Both the position numbers and the translations under genes were made by a program. A DNA stretch of 64,000 nucleotides from Scedosporium boydii (Eukaryota; Ascomycota; Sordariomycetes; Microascales; Microascaceae). The notes below the pieces were generated by a model. That model did not search any database. It was not told the origin of the DNA and saw nothing but the letters and a program-made list of their open reading frames with translations. Positions 33,665 through 45,576 of the stretch are shown in pieces; position 1 is the stretch's first letter; each line of letters starts with the position of its first letter. The stretch spans positions 248,001 to 312,000 of the forward strand of contig NJFT01000014.1 of assembly GCA_002221725.1 (NCBI GenBank). The letters run 5' to 3'.

Positions 33665-36069
33665 TGCTACGGCGGTCAGAGGGGCTGCGCTTTAGTGGCT
33701 TAGGACGGGATGTGGTAGCCCAGTGAAATTTATCATTCTAGCAGTGTTCCTAGATACGCAAGATTAGAGTGTACAATTTTGACGAAATCCATCCCGAAAT
33801 ATCAGGCAAGCGTCCCTTGATTGTGCCCCTGTTAGAGAAACCCCCGGGGTCTAACGTAGTGATCAACCTTGTTATGCATTCGCAGAACCACGCAATGACT
33901 TATTACCGGTGTCTTGGAAACCATAAGCAAGTGATAGGATAGATGCTGCAATACCACTGCCTATTGAAGGATTCATGTTCACCCCAGATGTCGCGAGGAG
34001 TCCGGGGAACTAGATTAAAGCCGCCGGTATCCACGTCTGCCGGGTCTCTGGATGCGTGGCAATATCCTCTAGGGTATCTCCAGTAGACAATTTCCAGACG
34101 AAAACGGTCAAGCCCTTATTTCGCCGTGCCCCAGGTCAGGTGGCCATAAAGTTTGCTATTCGACAGCGATGACCCGTTACACTATGCAAATATCGTAGTA
34201 AATGTGGCGAAACACCTCGTCGGTAACTTTAATCGGCATTTTGGAACGCTTGCTGCTGAGGAGAGGCATGCTTCGCCCTGGGATATCGCATATTCCCTCT
34301 AACCCAAAAAAGGCGTGCTGCAGACGAAAATGTACATGGAGGTGAAGGGGATTCGGATTCCAGAATCCCTTCCTTCAACTTTGTTGTTGCCGAATTTGGT
34401 ACCAGGCAAAGGTCGGTCCAATGTGTACCATGCTTTGACCACTCCATGGAACGTGGAGCAGGTAGGCGGAGACCAAGAAGAGGACAGGAGGGTGCACACT
34501 CCACGTTTGTGATGACACTAGTCCCATTTACGTGTCTGGGGAGGCAAGAGGGTGGGGGCTAGTCGCGATCAGACATGCCCCCCGGACGATCTTCGGTGTG
34601 TTTTTTCCACCCAGAAAATGCTGGCTTTCTGGGGTGGAAGGGAAATACGAACCGACCACCGTCCCGGCTAAGGACTCTGTAGTTTGCACTTGGCAGGAAT
34701 ATGGAATATGGCGGCGACGTCAAGTGATGTGTTCGTTAGGTAGGAGAATTCGATCCTTGGCTCTTTGTGCAGGCTCTCTTCACTTGCAAATACAGCCACT
34801 TCCCCCTTCTCCTGCCAGGTTGAGTGATCGATGGGCTGGGACAAGCAAACTAGATACTCTTCCGACAGTGTAGAAGCTCGCCTCGTCAGAGTTTCTATCG
34901 CTCTCGTTCCTATGAAACGAATATCCAATCGCCGCCGACGTGTAATGTAGAGAGGGTTTTACGCGACAAAGCAAAACTGCAATTGCACCCATGGTGCATT
35001 CATCTCCCCAATCGATCCGGAGACCGTCAAGGGTCCGGGCGATCATTATTAATTGTAAATCGGGCAGGACTCGAGTACAAAGATGGACTGCCTCCCGAGT
35101 AACTAAGCCGACCTTCTTCATGAGGGACTCCTTTCTTGTGATCAGAATGAAGAGCGGTAATTACACACTGGGATCGATAATACTCGACATCTTGACCGTC
35201 ATCTCGCTCCCCTGCTAGGCAAGGAGGCCACCCCAGTACGCTGGATTACGATCACGGCCAGAGCTGGACCTGGCCTTTGCGTGATTCAGAACCTCGAATA
35301 ATCTGCGCACCGAGATCGAGCAGATCAGCAGTTAATCCAACTCAAGACCGACCCGCAAGCGCATTGGCGAAGCAATTGACTAAAGATTATGGCTTGCTTA
35401 TGTTATACCTTGATGGGCTTGTTGGGGGCAGAAGACAGGAAATATGAGCAACGGGAATCAAGGTAACAACGACACACAGGCGAATCTTGTTGTGTCTTCC
35501 TGTCTTCCCCACACTCAAGTCCGACTGCTGGGCACAGAGCCGGACAGATTTCGGGGTGATTTCCCTATTCCCAGGGGGTTGGATACCCACTAGTCCATGT
35601 GTATCCTGTGGGATATTCCCGATTCGACACTAGTGCAAACGAACTCCCGAGGTTGATGACCACTGAACGCTCCCCCGTTGGGTGCGCTCAACTCTAAACC
35701 CCGCAAGCCAACCCAGGTAGCATGGACCACCCCAGAAAATAGAGCTTAGAACGTTCACCTTACCCCAGAAATCCAAATGCGGGGGTGAGCCGGGACAATG
35801 GAGAGAAGTTTAGTGGCTTGGGGTCAAGCCTCCTTTGTCGGTGATGGATGCCTCCTTTTCTGGCTGGAACAGTGCTTTCGGTGTCATGCATGCTTAGCTT
35901 TGGTTCCTACACCATGACGAATGAATGTGGATACTCTTCAGGTCTGACGAGATAATTTCCTTCGAGGCCGTCTGTGATCTGTTCATCCTCGTCTTTCTCT
36001 GGATGAGGATAGTGAAGCCCGGATTGTCTTACTCTGAGTCGAGGAGCCCAACACCAAATCTTGAACGGA
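33665..36069. other. Intergenic region, 2.4 kb
   Basis: No supported gene. Frames at 34229-34873 and 34668-35218 overlap on opposite strands and carry no motifs. The last few hundred bases are the promoter of the regulator at 36070. Confidence 0.55.
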
Positions 36070-39016
36070 ATGAGGGAAACCACACAAGAAAGCATGCTCT
36101 CCGAGGCAGATGCGACCCAGGAAGGGTCTCAAAGATCCATCATTGCCTGCCATTCTTGTCGCAAGTAAGTCGCTCGCCCCATGGCCCGCGCCAACTACAA
36201 ATGTATTGGATTAGATGGACTGACGATGGCGACTCGTAGACGAAAGGTCAAATGGTAAGCTCAATATCGGGACGTCGAATGCCGCTATCAGAATCGCTTC
36301 TCCTAACACCGACTCCTATGTCTCCAGCGACCGAGAATACCCCACCTGCCGCGTCTGCGAGCAGACCGCTCAAGAGTGCAACTACCCTCTCAGACCCAAA
36401 AAGCCAGGCCCGAAGATAGGTGGGTACATGCAAATTCCGATTTTCCCTATCACTCAGAGCCTCATACTGAGAGCATTTGACATCCAGGGTCACTGCAAAA
36501 GCACAAGAGGCGAAACCAACAGCGGCGAAGTCGGGCCATCGATCGATCCGAGAAGGAAAGGGATGGGGAAAGTCGCAAAGCCTCCTCTTCGCCGGGGAAT
36601 GCGGAGATTGACGGAGAAGCGTCTATCGATGGCGGAGATCCCAATGAAGGCATCTCCTTCTCCGATCAGCTGAACTCGGACGCGCACTCGCAGCTGGACC
36701 CTGATACATGTACCGACTGGAGCGAGAAGAGACGAAACTCCAAGCTCAACATCAATAGCTTATCCTTCATTCTACATCCTTCCCACGAGACCTCGACGCC
36801 TGAAAAAGATCCGGGGACCTCAACGACAAAGGACACTCCAGTACATGAAAAGCAGGGAATAATCCAGCAAGCATGTCATATGCTCGGCTTCTCACAAGAA
36901 ATGGCGCAGTTTATGTATGCGCCCAAGATGCCGTTCACATCATTAATATCACTCTGTCACTAACGTCTCCGATCTCTACAGGATCCGTATTTACTTTAAC
37001 CACATGGTCGCCATTAACCTCTTCCACGAGCCGACCTTCACCGACACAATTGCCAACTTCGACACGCCCATCCACATTTGCGCTCTCATCGCTGCCATGT
37101 CAGGATTTGCTGCCAAGTTTTATCTCGCCGAGCTCGACGCCCACCCCGAAATGGACTTCCTGCGATCCGAGGCTCCGTCCCACTCGCCCGATAACCTCTT
37201 GACTCAAGCCCTCGCATTCGTCGACGAGGCCCTTGTCGAGTGCGACGACGAACCGCCGCCAATTTGTGTCGTCCAGGCTTTAATCCTTGTCGCGCACTGC
37301 AAGCTTGCGCGCGGAGTGAGAGGCAAAGCGTGGAGACTTTTAGGGACCTGCGTTCGCCTCGCATATGAAATAAATTTACATTTAGTGGACGCGTTGGAAG
37401 TTTCAGACAAAGACGTGGACCCTATCCGCTGGCGCGACGCGGAGGAGAAGCGCAGGGCGTGGTGGGCAATCTGGGAGATGGATGTATTCGCCAGCACGGT
37501 CCGCCGTACTCCCACCGCGATCGACTGGACACAGATGGAAACGCTGTTGCCGGTAGACGATGCCGACTGGTTCCAGAATCGACCAGCTCCTAGCGCCTTC
37601 ATGGAACCGGACCCCGTCCATCGGTGGAAAGCCCTTCAAGAGAGTGGCAATCAGTCTCCCAAGGCCTGGTTCCTCGTGATCAACTCGCTGATGAAAGACG
37701 CGCAAGTAATATCGAGCCCTCGGGGAGTTCCGTACCAACCGGACCACGACCAACGCCGACGGGCCAAGTTCCTGTGTCGCAATGGAAAAGGACCCCGCGT
37801 TAACCCCGTCGAGGAGTCTCGGCAGAGGTTAAGCATGCTTTCGAATTCTGTCCAGTGCTTTATACTTTCCTTGCCCGCGCACCTGAAGTATCGCAACCAA
37901 TATCTCAGCTTCGAACCCCCCGTACCTGGTCAGATCGGGTCCATGAGACAACTTCATTGCTCCATTTACAACATATATGCCATGACACAACTTGCGCGGT
38001 TGATGATTCATAGATTTGACATGTTCGGCACCCATACCCAGACGAAACAACACTCGAACGTCTCCATGCCACGGTCGCCGGGTTTCCAAGACGCAGATAA
38101 TCTCGTGGCACGGCAGTACTTCGAGGCCGCGGATAACATTCTCATGCTCGTGAGTCGCAGCTGTGACGATCACGTCCAACACATTAATCCGTTCATGGCG
38201 AGCACAATCTGGCTCGGCGCTGCAGTGCAGCTGGTCAGGAAGTACATAGGAGGGAACAACGTCAATCAGGGGCTGGTCAAGTCGCGGTTTGATGTCCTCT
38301 ATCTCACCTATAAGAGGTGCGTCGAGTTTTGGGACACCAAGACGGCACTAGAGCAGAATCTGGAATCCTTGGAAATGCACCTCGAAGGCCAGGAACAACC
38401 GGCAGAGTCCGGAGGAGGAGATTCCGCCCACTCAACAAGATCTGGATCTTTGAGGGACGATGCGAATGACCAAGTGAGCCGAAGATATCCATCGTGGGCC
38501 TCGGAAACGTCTAACGCCACACGGCACTGCCCAAGCCTATCCGGGACGCGGCTTACTCCGACTTGTCGGAATCGGGATTTCCGAATACACCCCGAGTCGA
38601 GTGAGATCACCACTTCGCTCCCTCATTTAGTCCCCAATAGCCCACCCGTGACTGTTATGAGTGAGAATTGCACATCTCAGCAACAGGCGAGCCCGATGCA
38701 AACCAGCAGCACCAGTCCGTTATCGCGGCTGGATTATCTCAGGATGCACATGCCGATACCAGGAGAGGGCGAGCCAACCATGTCGATACTGGACTTCATG
38801 CAGATGTCGCGGGGCGACAGGCAGTTCATGATGGCATCATCACCCGGTACCATGCAGCCCGCGGCTGGTGCGTCGTCAATAATAAATGCAGCGTTCTTTG
38901 ACGCACCGCCTGGTATGCTCTCGGCCGATGTTGTTCTGCCGCCGGACCTCGACTGGAGGAATTTAGAGTTGCCTATTGATATTCATGATGTGCTTTCAGG
39001 GCTGACGACTTATTGA
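36070..39016 (+). CDS. Zn2Cys6 transcription factor with fungal_trans domain
   Basis: Five exons (36070-36164, 36240-36254, 36328-36419, 36488-36914, 36982-39016) give 887 residues. The zinc cluster is spread over the first three exons, including one of only 15 nt: Cys at 27, 30, 37, 44, 47 and 54, reading CHSCRKRKVKCDREYPTC. The linker PLRPKKPGPKIG and a basic stretch follow. The middle homology region begins with IRIYFNHMVAINLFHEPTF and includes a LARGVRGKAWRLLGTCVRLA segment and WWAIWEMDVFASTVRRTP, classic for the fungal_trans domain. A Ser/Pro-rich C-terminal region (about 690-887) is a possible activation domain. It is the nearest regulator to the monooxygenase/dioxygenase pair and reads the same way as the dioxygenase. 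Control of that pair is an inference. A second ATG at 36094 could also be used. Confidence 0.92.
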
Positions 39017-39578
39017 TGGTATAATAATGTTTCAAATTTGTTTAATAGTCTGTTGGGCTTTCTGGCGTTGGGCTATGTAACTTGGGAATGGAGAATGGAG
39101 GCAACATGATCGCATCTCGCTTTTGATTGAACTTTCTGTAGTATTTTGTACTATGTACTACTCAATGTAATGAGTACGCTTCATCTTTTAAGGAACAAGG
39201 CGATAAAGCAACTTCAAATCCATCAATCATCGGCATCTTGATCAAGTGCTCGATGTCGCATATTGTATTATCGTCCTCTATAGAGGACGCCGGTCCAATA
39301 GCCTGCCCATGATATATATTGCCCCAGGTCTTCATGAAGTCTTCCGCCTTTGGCCCAGACTTGTATGGCATGGGACCGTCGCAAGCGTCATACGCCTCGA
39401 TTAACCTAACCCCCCTACCTAGCTCTTCACCAGAAACGGTACCCTTGGCAGAGGAGAGCGCGAACGACAAAGAGTGCCGATGATGCCTCCAAGTAAGTGA
39501 TGTGCCTAGGGTCGAAGTGGTCGTCTAACTTGTCCTCAAAACCCTTCGGCATGATAGTCCGCTTTCCTGCCCTCCTGA
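39017..39578. other. Intergenic, 3' of the regulator
   Basis: A minus-strand open frame at 39162-39470 has no ATG of its own and is out of frame with an ATG at 39552. It could be a broken exon next to the small gene at 39579-40007, but I see no clean splice solution. Confidence 0.4.
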
Positions 39579-40007
39579 CTAGTCAGGCCATCCAGGGAAG
39601 TCTTTTTGGTCGCGGGTTTCATATGGCGTGCCCATAGTCTGCGAATTCCAGTGAGGATGGAACTTGACTATTTTCCCCCAGCGCACCCAATTCGATCCAC
39701 AGAGAGCCCAGTTCTCATAACCCCCATCTCCACGGTTTTCGACAATCATCAGACGATCCTTGGGCGCGGCGAATAATGTATATTGCACACCTTCGAAGCA
39801 ATGCTCGGACATGGTTTCGTATCCCCATGCCCTCCATGGGCCGGCCACAATGACCGCATTGTAGCCCTGGCTGGAGAGTTGTCTCACAATAGACCGAGTG
39901 AATTGCTGACGTTTTTCGCGTCTATTTTTGTTTTTATTTATAGTAGTGATTATCGTGGAGGCAATATTGGCTGCTAAGCCGACGATGCTAAGAACGCTAG
40001 CCGCCAT
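39579..40007 (-). CDS. Small protein of unknown function with N-terminal hydrophobic helix
   Basis: 142 residues from an ATG at 40007. The first 23 residues (ASVLSIVGLAANIASTIIT) form one hydrophobic helix, either an uncleaved membrane anchor or a signal peptide, followed by a Lys/Arg/Asn-rich stretch (NKNKNRREKRQQF). The rest is rich in Trp, Gly and Tyr, with AGPWRAWGYETMSEHCFEG and WALCGSNWVRWGKIVKF. I do not recognise the family. Balanced composition and a proper ATG favour a real gene, possibly extended by exons to the left. The following 800 bp hold no gene on this strand, so a promoter of its own is possible. Confidence 0.5.
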   Translation of the reverse strand: MAASVLSIVGLAANIASTIITTINKNKNRREKRQQFTRSIVRQLSSQGYNAVIVAGPWRAWGYETMSEHCFEGVQYTLFAAPKDRLMIVENRGDGGYENWALCGSNWVRWGKIVKFHPHWNSQTMGTPYETRDQKDFPGWPD

Positions 40008-40890
40008 ATTGAGGACCTGGCCGGGTGTTCTTACAAATGGTTAGTTCATAACCTGTCAAGCAGCGAAGGAAAGGCTCTTACAGGCACGAGGATTATTTGA
40101 TAAACGGCTTAGAACGCGGATTCACGGCATCATATTCCCTCGGTGAGAAAAAAAAAAAAAGGAGGACTATGGGTTTTATATCACAGGCTTCAACTGATAA
40201 AAGGAGAAGCTGCCACGAAGCCCAACGAACCATCTTGGGCTTGCTAACTCTACGGGCGTAGCTTTCTGCCCAAGTTTGTCACATTCATGATTCGACGTAG
40301 TCCTTAAAGCTTCTTCACTCGGTTGATTGGCTATTGATGCCGCACACTTCCTACAGCATTTGGGTACGTCGGATCGGGCTCCTATGAAATGCTGCTGGCA
40401 ACATGGACGCGTGCCAGGCTTGTCGCGTGCTGTCTTCTCCTTCGCCCTCTCAAACGGACGCCGTCCCAGACATACTCGGACGACCGGTTCATTCCTTGGG
40501 CTTACATTCTCTGGTTCGATTAACCAATACCAAGTGGCTTCCATTAATGCAATTAATGTACCGTCTATACTGCCACTTCTAATTAGCCTAGTTAGCGGTG
40601 CTCAATCTCCCAGTTTTCCACTGCCTATGCATAGAACCTTCGGATATTTCACATATCGCTTAAAACTTCCCGGTACCACTTGTAATCTTACTATATTTTC
40701 AGGCTGGGGATAACAATTATCCTTGGCCTATCAGGGAGTGTCGCCATTATATGGGGGTTAGGTAGACACTGCGGTTAATGTACGTAGAAGGGCCTAGAGA
40801 AGTATTTATGAATGCTCTGACTCCACCTCATCTTTTTCACGAGGCCTAGAGCTATCTTGACTTGAAACAACACCTAGACCATCAGCCAAC
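40008..40890. other. Intergenic with poly-A run
   Basis: A 12-14 nt A-run sits near 40148-40161. Frames at 40176-40544 and 40327-40713 overlap on opposite strands without motifs. Right part is the promoter of the gene at 40891. Confidence 0.5.
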
Positions 40891-41718
40891 ATGGCCCCAG
40901 CAGGGTGGTTACTCGCAATTTCCCTCCTCGTCCTCCCCTCCCTCGCGTTCGATCCTGTTGATATAGCCTTCGTTCCAGACTCGGAACCTCTCTCTCTTGA
41001 AGCATCTGTTATATCCCATTCTGCCACTATATTCCACGTCTCTGACGCTGTCCGCTCGGGAACCACTAGGGGGGTGTTTAGCAATCAAGTTTACGTTTCT
41101 CTCCGGGTCGACTGCCCGTCAGCGAAGTCCTCGGAAAACGATGTGTGCCGCGCAGCAGGAATCTATCCGGCCAACATTTACCACGCAAAACCTGACATAT
41201 GGGGAGGGACCACGACATATCCTGCGGATAATAGCACCACCACCTGGCGATGTACAGTGGGATCCGATGCGGAGAGTAGCGCAGCTGAACTCATAGCCGA
41301 CTGTTCTAAAACTATCGAGTCGGCCGGCAGCGTACGGACCGAATCTACAACTTACGACAACTGCTATGCCGTCGCTCACATGTTACCTATTGTGATGACT
41401 GCCGGGGCAGACAAGATTGATCCGCCTCCGTTAACGGAACTCACGTACGACAACGGAGCGGCTATCACGCTCACAGCCGGGGCATTTATATCAGGCTACA
41501 GTAAATTACTTTCGTTAGGGGGATGCCCTGCGAGCGAAACCACGATGTGGGCGGCCTCCGTCACCGCCAACCCGGGACAAACGCAGACGGCTCCGAGTTC
41601 GGAATCGCCGACCAATGGGGGTTCTGAGGAGAACGGTGGGACAAGGAGACCAGGAGGTAATGTCTTATGGGTTGGAATCGCTACGGCTGCACTCGTGGCG
41701 GGCTTTTTAACTGAGTGA
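40891..41718 (+). CDS. Secreted, probably GPI-anchored surface protein of unknown function
   Basis: A single exon of 275 residues. The ATG at 40891 starts a classic signal peptide (about 1-19, WLLAISLLVLPSLA). The mature part has several Cys (in RVDCPSAK, DVCRAAGIY, TTWRCTVG, IADCSKT and YDNCYAV) that may form disulfides, plus potential N-glycosylation sites such as NST. A Thr/Ser/Gly/Pro-rich spacer (about 230-255) leads to a short C-terminal hydrophobic tail, LWVGIATAALVAGFL. That arrangement is expected for a GPI-anchored wall or membrane protein. I do not recognise a catalytic domain. Opposite-strand frames here are shadows. Role unknown; surface location is inferred from the two hydrophobic ends. 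Confidence 0.8.
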   Translation: MAPAGWLLAISLLVLPSLAFDPVDIAFVPDSEPLSLEASVISHSATIFHVSDAVRSGTTRGVFSNQVYVSLRVDCPSAKSSENDVCRAAGIYPANIYHAKPDIWGGTTTYPADNSTTTWRCTVGSDAESSAAELIADCSKTIESAGSVRTESTTYDNCYAVAHMLPIVMTAGADKIDPPPLTELTYDNGAAITLTAGAFISGYSKLLSLGGCPASETTMWAASVTANPGQTQTAPSSESPTNGGSEENGGTRRPGGNVLWVGIATAALVAGFLTE

Positions 41719-42368
41719 CAATGCGAGCTCCCTATCCCATGGACCTGGAAGAAGGATCATGTATTATGTTTTGTTTCCCCGAAATAAAACCGTATTTCAT
41801 TTTTCACAATATTAACCCTACAGAGAGACTAGAAGCTGCCAGCCGATGTAAATCACGTACATTTGTAGGTGCTTAACCAAAATCAACATCTCACCCCCAC
41901 TACCCGGCGGATACGAATCCCACCCTGTCTCGTATTGCCTATTGAGCATCTGAAAGCGTGATTACAGTCATCTGTGGATTGCTCTGAGTCTACCTCCAGG
42001 TGGACATGGCAACTGTAGCGGAGCCACTTCTCTTCACTCGGCCATCCCGTCCTTCCGGTCAAAGCTCCCTGGACTTGGCCAACGACTGCTCTACTTTCAA
42101 CATGCCTAGCGCCTTTTAGTCATCGTTGTTGTTCCGGAGTAGTGATTTTGCGGAGCTTCGGGACGGCGAGCCGATCAAACGCCAGATGTCGCATTTCTAA
42201 GCCGGAAGCCAAGCTTTTTCCCCCTCTGGTTGGAAGCACCGCGGGGACGCTTATCAGCTCTTTCTACAAAACCTCTACCTTCATTCATCTTCATGCTCAA
42301 GACAGCGAAAACCGTTTGGCCTCATACCACATAACTTTGATCGTTATCTCAACCTTAATATCGCAATC
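41719..42368. other. Intergenic, promoter of the Gfo/Idh/MocA gene
   Basis: No gene supported between two plus-strand genes. The last 100 bp are C/T- and A-rich, as in fungal leaders. Confidence 0.55.
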
Positions 42369-43451
42369 ATGACTTCCGAACTACCTACCATACGCTGGGG
42401 AATCGTGGCCACTGGTCTCATTTCCTCATGGTTCGCCGCCGACATCATCCGTGACCGACCCAACAAGAAGGCAAACCACATCATCCAAGCCGTCGGCTCC
42501 TCTTCCCTCGACAAGGGCAAAGCCTTCGTCGAAAAGCACATCCCCGGCACCTCACCAACTGTGTACGGGAGCTACGAGGAGGTTTATGCAGATCCCAATG
42601 TAGACGTCGTCTACATCGGCACCCCTCACGCCTTCCACAAGAAAAACTGCCTCGAGGCCATTGCGCATGGCAGGAATGTGTTGTGTGAGAAGGCCTTTAC
42701 GTTAAATGCCGCCGAGGCTAGGGAGGTCTTCGCAGCGGCCAAGGAGAAGGGTGTTTTTGTTATGGAAGCCATGTGGACCCGGTTCTTTCCTCTCGTGAAG
42801 GAACTCCAGAGGCTGCTTCATTCCGAAAAGGTTATTGGCGATATACAGCGAGTATTCTGTGACTTCTCGTTGGTTCAGAATATCGCCTTGCTGCCTGCCG
42901 ATTCTCGACTTAGGAACCCCTCTCTCGGGGCCAGCACCCTCTTAGATATCGGCATCTACAGTCTTACCTGGGGCCTCGTGACCCTCGACGACGGTGTTGG
43001 AGAAACCGCTGAGAAGCCCAAGGTTTCTGCTCAGCAACACCTCCTCGACGGCATCGACGGCGCCACATCCATCCTTCTCCTCTATCCAGGAAGGAAACAG
43101 GGCATTTTGACTTGTTCAAGTTTCATCAGGGGAGGTCAAGAATTTTGCCGAATCGAGGGCAGCAAGGGAACGATTACTGTTCAAGGCGGCGCTGCCTCGT
43201 GTCCCGAATCCTTTATTGTGAATATAAACGGTCAAGAACCGAGGAAATATAACTTTGACAAGCCGGGCTTTGGCTTCTACTTTGAAGCAGATGCTGTGGC
43301 GGCTGATGTTGCCGCGAAGCGCAAGGAGAACTCAACCATGCCGTGGGCGGAGACTATTCGGGTTTTGGAGTTGTTGGATGAAGCGCGGAGGCAGGGTGGT
43401 GGAATCTTTTCACAGGAAGAGAACATAGAAGGGAAGGGGCCAGGAATATGA
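42369..43451 (+). CDS. Gfo/Idh/MocA oxidoreductase, dihydrodiol dehydrogenase / D-xylose dehydrogenase-like
   Basis: NAD(P)-dependent dehydrogenase acting on a sugar or trans-dihydrodiol. A single exon of 360 residues from the ATG at 42369, the usual family length. The N-terminal Rossmann fold has IRWGIVATGLISSWFAADI. VDVVYIGTPHAFHKKNCLEA and GRNVLCEKAF are the signature EKP-type loop (here EKA) with its catalytic Lys. Downstream, EAMWTRFFPLVKELQRLL and GASTLLDIGIYSLTW are typical of dimeric dihydrodiol dehydrogenase and fungal NADP D-xylose dehydrogenase. The usual Pro after the Lys is Ala, which also occurs in this subfamily. A link to aromatic catabolism with the genes at 29-34 kb is possible, because dihydrodiol dehydrogenases yield catechols, but the distance of about 9 kb makes it weak. 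Confidence 0.92.
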   Translation: MTSELPTIRWGIVATGLISSWFAADIIRDRPNKKANHIIQAVGSSSLDKGKAFVEKHIPGTSPTVYGSYEEVYADPNVDVVYIGTPHAFHKKNCLEAIAHGRNVLCEKAFTLNAAEAREVFAAAKEKGVFVMEAMWTRFFPLVKELQRLLHSEKVIGDIQRVFCDFSLVQNIALLPADSRLRNPSLGASTLLDIGIYSLTWGLVTLDDGVGETAEKPKVSAQQHLLDGIDGATSILLLYPGRKQGILTCSSFIRGGQEFCRIEGSKGTITVQGGAASCPESFIVNINGQEPRKYNFDKPGFGFYFEADAVAADVAAKRKENSTMPWAETIRVLELLDEARRQGGGIFSQEENIEGKGPGI

Positions 43452-43607
43452 GGAGCCGGGCAGTCCACCGACACATGCAGTTTCTTTGATTCTTTCTTCC
43501 TCGGTATCTACATAAAACGCAATAACTCTCCTATATTCTATATCCGAGGTTGTTTCTAGTGAGGAATAGTGTCTCATTCAACCGAATAAAGTTTATGGCC
43601 TCGCGAC

Positions 43608-44510
43608 CTACACTAATGTCAAAACAAGCCAGAGATTTCGTATTCCAATCTCGAGCTGGCTGCCTTCCTTGAGTTCCAAAGGTGCAAGGTACTGTTGTAA
43701 CGACTTGAGCTGGCCTCTTGCACCGCTATCACCCGCAGTGCTTGCACATTGCATCAACGCCGCCGTAGACGTCCCCACGGCCTGTCCAAGCTCTTCCGTA
43801 CTCATAATTTTAGCAAATAATCTCCTAGGCTTGAACCAATCCTTATTCGCGACTGCCAAGTAGGCGGTCGCCCGCTCCCGTGGGGTTTGTTTCCTCTGCG
43901 ACACTGCCGATATCGTGGAAGAGGGAAGGGTGACGATCGTGCGGACAATACCGAGGGCGGCGGATAGGGGAATGGACACAGCACCCGTCACGGCGCCGAC
44001 TGTCATGCCAATGACGTTTCCACTTTTGGCGTCCCTGGAAATACCCTTCCCGACGTCTTTGGCGTGGGAGTAAACATCCCTGGCTATTTCCTTGGGCGTG
44101 TCGGCGAGTGTCTTGGTTGCATCGGCAGCATGGGCCAGGGCCCTCTCGGAAACATTGGCGGTCAAAAAAGCCGACAGCGTACTGAGGAAGGAATACCAGC
44201 TTTCGCTTGTGATACCGTGACGCAATAAACTTGGCGGGTATGCCATGACAAAAGGCGAGGCAGTCTCCGGGCTCTTCTGCGGAATCGCGATGGGCTTGTG
44301 GCTGGAGGACGATGCATGGCGACCGGTGTAGCTGGGTGGAGGGGCTGCAGCAGGAAAGTTGAAAGGTAGGTCTGCCGTTGGCCCCGAAGCCTTTTGGTCG
44401 GGTTCGGGAGCTGGCGTCGTTGATAGCCCGTCGTCGTACGGAGGCGGCGCCTGCTCAGGGACGGGGCGGCGCTGAATGGCTGCCTTTTGTTTCTGGTGGT
44501 TCGGTTCCAT
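43608..44510 (-). CDS. Conserved fungal protein of unknown function, Pro-rich N-terminus
   Basis: 300 residues from the ATG at 44510 (a longer frame lacks an ATG). The N-terminal third is rich in Pro, Ala and Ser (PEQAPPPYDDG, PAAAPPPSYTGRH), suggesting a disordered, interaction-prone region. The central and C-terminal parts are predicted helical: ESWYSFLSTLSAFLTANVSE, then an Ala-rich helix, then GNVIGMTVGAVTGAVSIPLS, a Gly/Ala-rich hydrophobic segment that could associate with membrane. WFKPRRLFAKIMSTEELG follows. I recognise the general look of a widespread ascomycete unknown but cannot name a function. Its promoter faces the gap before the NACHT gene. Confidence 0.75.
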   Translation of the reverse strand: MEPNHQKQKAAIQRRPVPEQAPPPYDDGLSTTPAPEPDQKASGPTADLPFNFPAAAPPPSYTGRHASSSSHKPIAIPQKSPETASPFVMAYPPSLLRHGITSESWYSFLSTLSAFLTANVSERALAHAADATKTLADTPKEIARDVYSHAKDVGKGISRDAKSGNVIGMTVGAVTGAVSIPLSAALGIVRTIVTLPSSTISAVSQRKQTPRERATAYLAVANKDWFKPRRLFAKIMSTEELGQAVGTSTAALMQCASTAGDSGARGQLKSLQQYLAPLELKEGSQLEIGIRNLWLVLTLV

Positions 44511-45576
44511 GTCTCTATCCTCGAGATTCCGAATCAAAAATACCTCCAAGGCAAGACAGCGCAAGTGTAATTTGTTGATGGCAAAGCCAATATGTGGTGA
44601 AACGGATGGACGAAGCGCACTGCGAACGACATAATGTTCCGTGACCGCTGTTTGCGCAGACTCACGTGAGCTCCAACTCGGCAGTGCGGTGCCGGGAGCT
44701 CATCGAGCGAACTTGCAACACGTCACCGTTGGGGCTGATGGTTACATCAAACATCCATTCATAGAATTATATGAAATATACGACTAGTAATTCCAGGTTC
44801 TCATTGGGATGATGGAAGTGGCGCATGACATTTCATTGAGTGTGTCTGCATTCTGTGCCATTTCACCACTCTGGCTTTACCACTCTCTCCGGTCCAGGAC
44901 AGCGTCAATCGAGGCGATTACGACCAGCTATTGTTGAAAGAGGATCCATACGAGACCGAACGACGCTTTTACAGAGCTACCCAAGCTCGCAACCTAGCAG
45001 AATGGGGCTTGATAGGAATTCGGCAAAGTTGTAGACTTCTCGTCGATAATATTCGACAATGTAACGAGGGGGAATGAGGTTTTACTCTTAGAAGTAATAA
45101 TAAATATCACGCTTTGGACAATGTAAACGTTTCTACCTAGAGGACACTCTCCTCGGACGTTCCGTTATCGTTTAAGTGAAGCGGCTGAGGAACATTTAGT
45201 GTCATCTCAGAGCTAGGCCGGAGAAGGCGGTGATCCAATACCGTTTGTGGTGGCTTGGGCAGTTGGTCCACACCGTTCTGGCGTTCCGTGGCTCTTCTCA
45301 GGAGCGACCACGTGACCAATCTGTGGATTCTGCCGCTCTTCACCGCCTTTTGCGGCCTGATATGCGACCGGCTCGTGACACCCGTCGCTTGTTAATTATC
45401 TAGGTAGACTTGTACTTTCCAACGAGGCTTGCCGATGGGATGGGTGGTTCCCCTCAGCAGCCGAAGCTCTGGGCGGCTTCCGACCATATGGAATGAATTT
45501 TCCAGTGTTCTTTCCACCACTTCTGGCTTTCCTAGTACTATAAGGCTTGCGTCATAATATCCGGGATAAATCAATC
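44511..45576. other. Intergenic between the unknown protein and the NACHT gene
   Basis: No gene supported; both flanking genes are transcribed away from it, so it holds two promoters. Short frames at 44840-45034 and 45137-45343 have no motifs. Confidence 0.55.
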
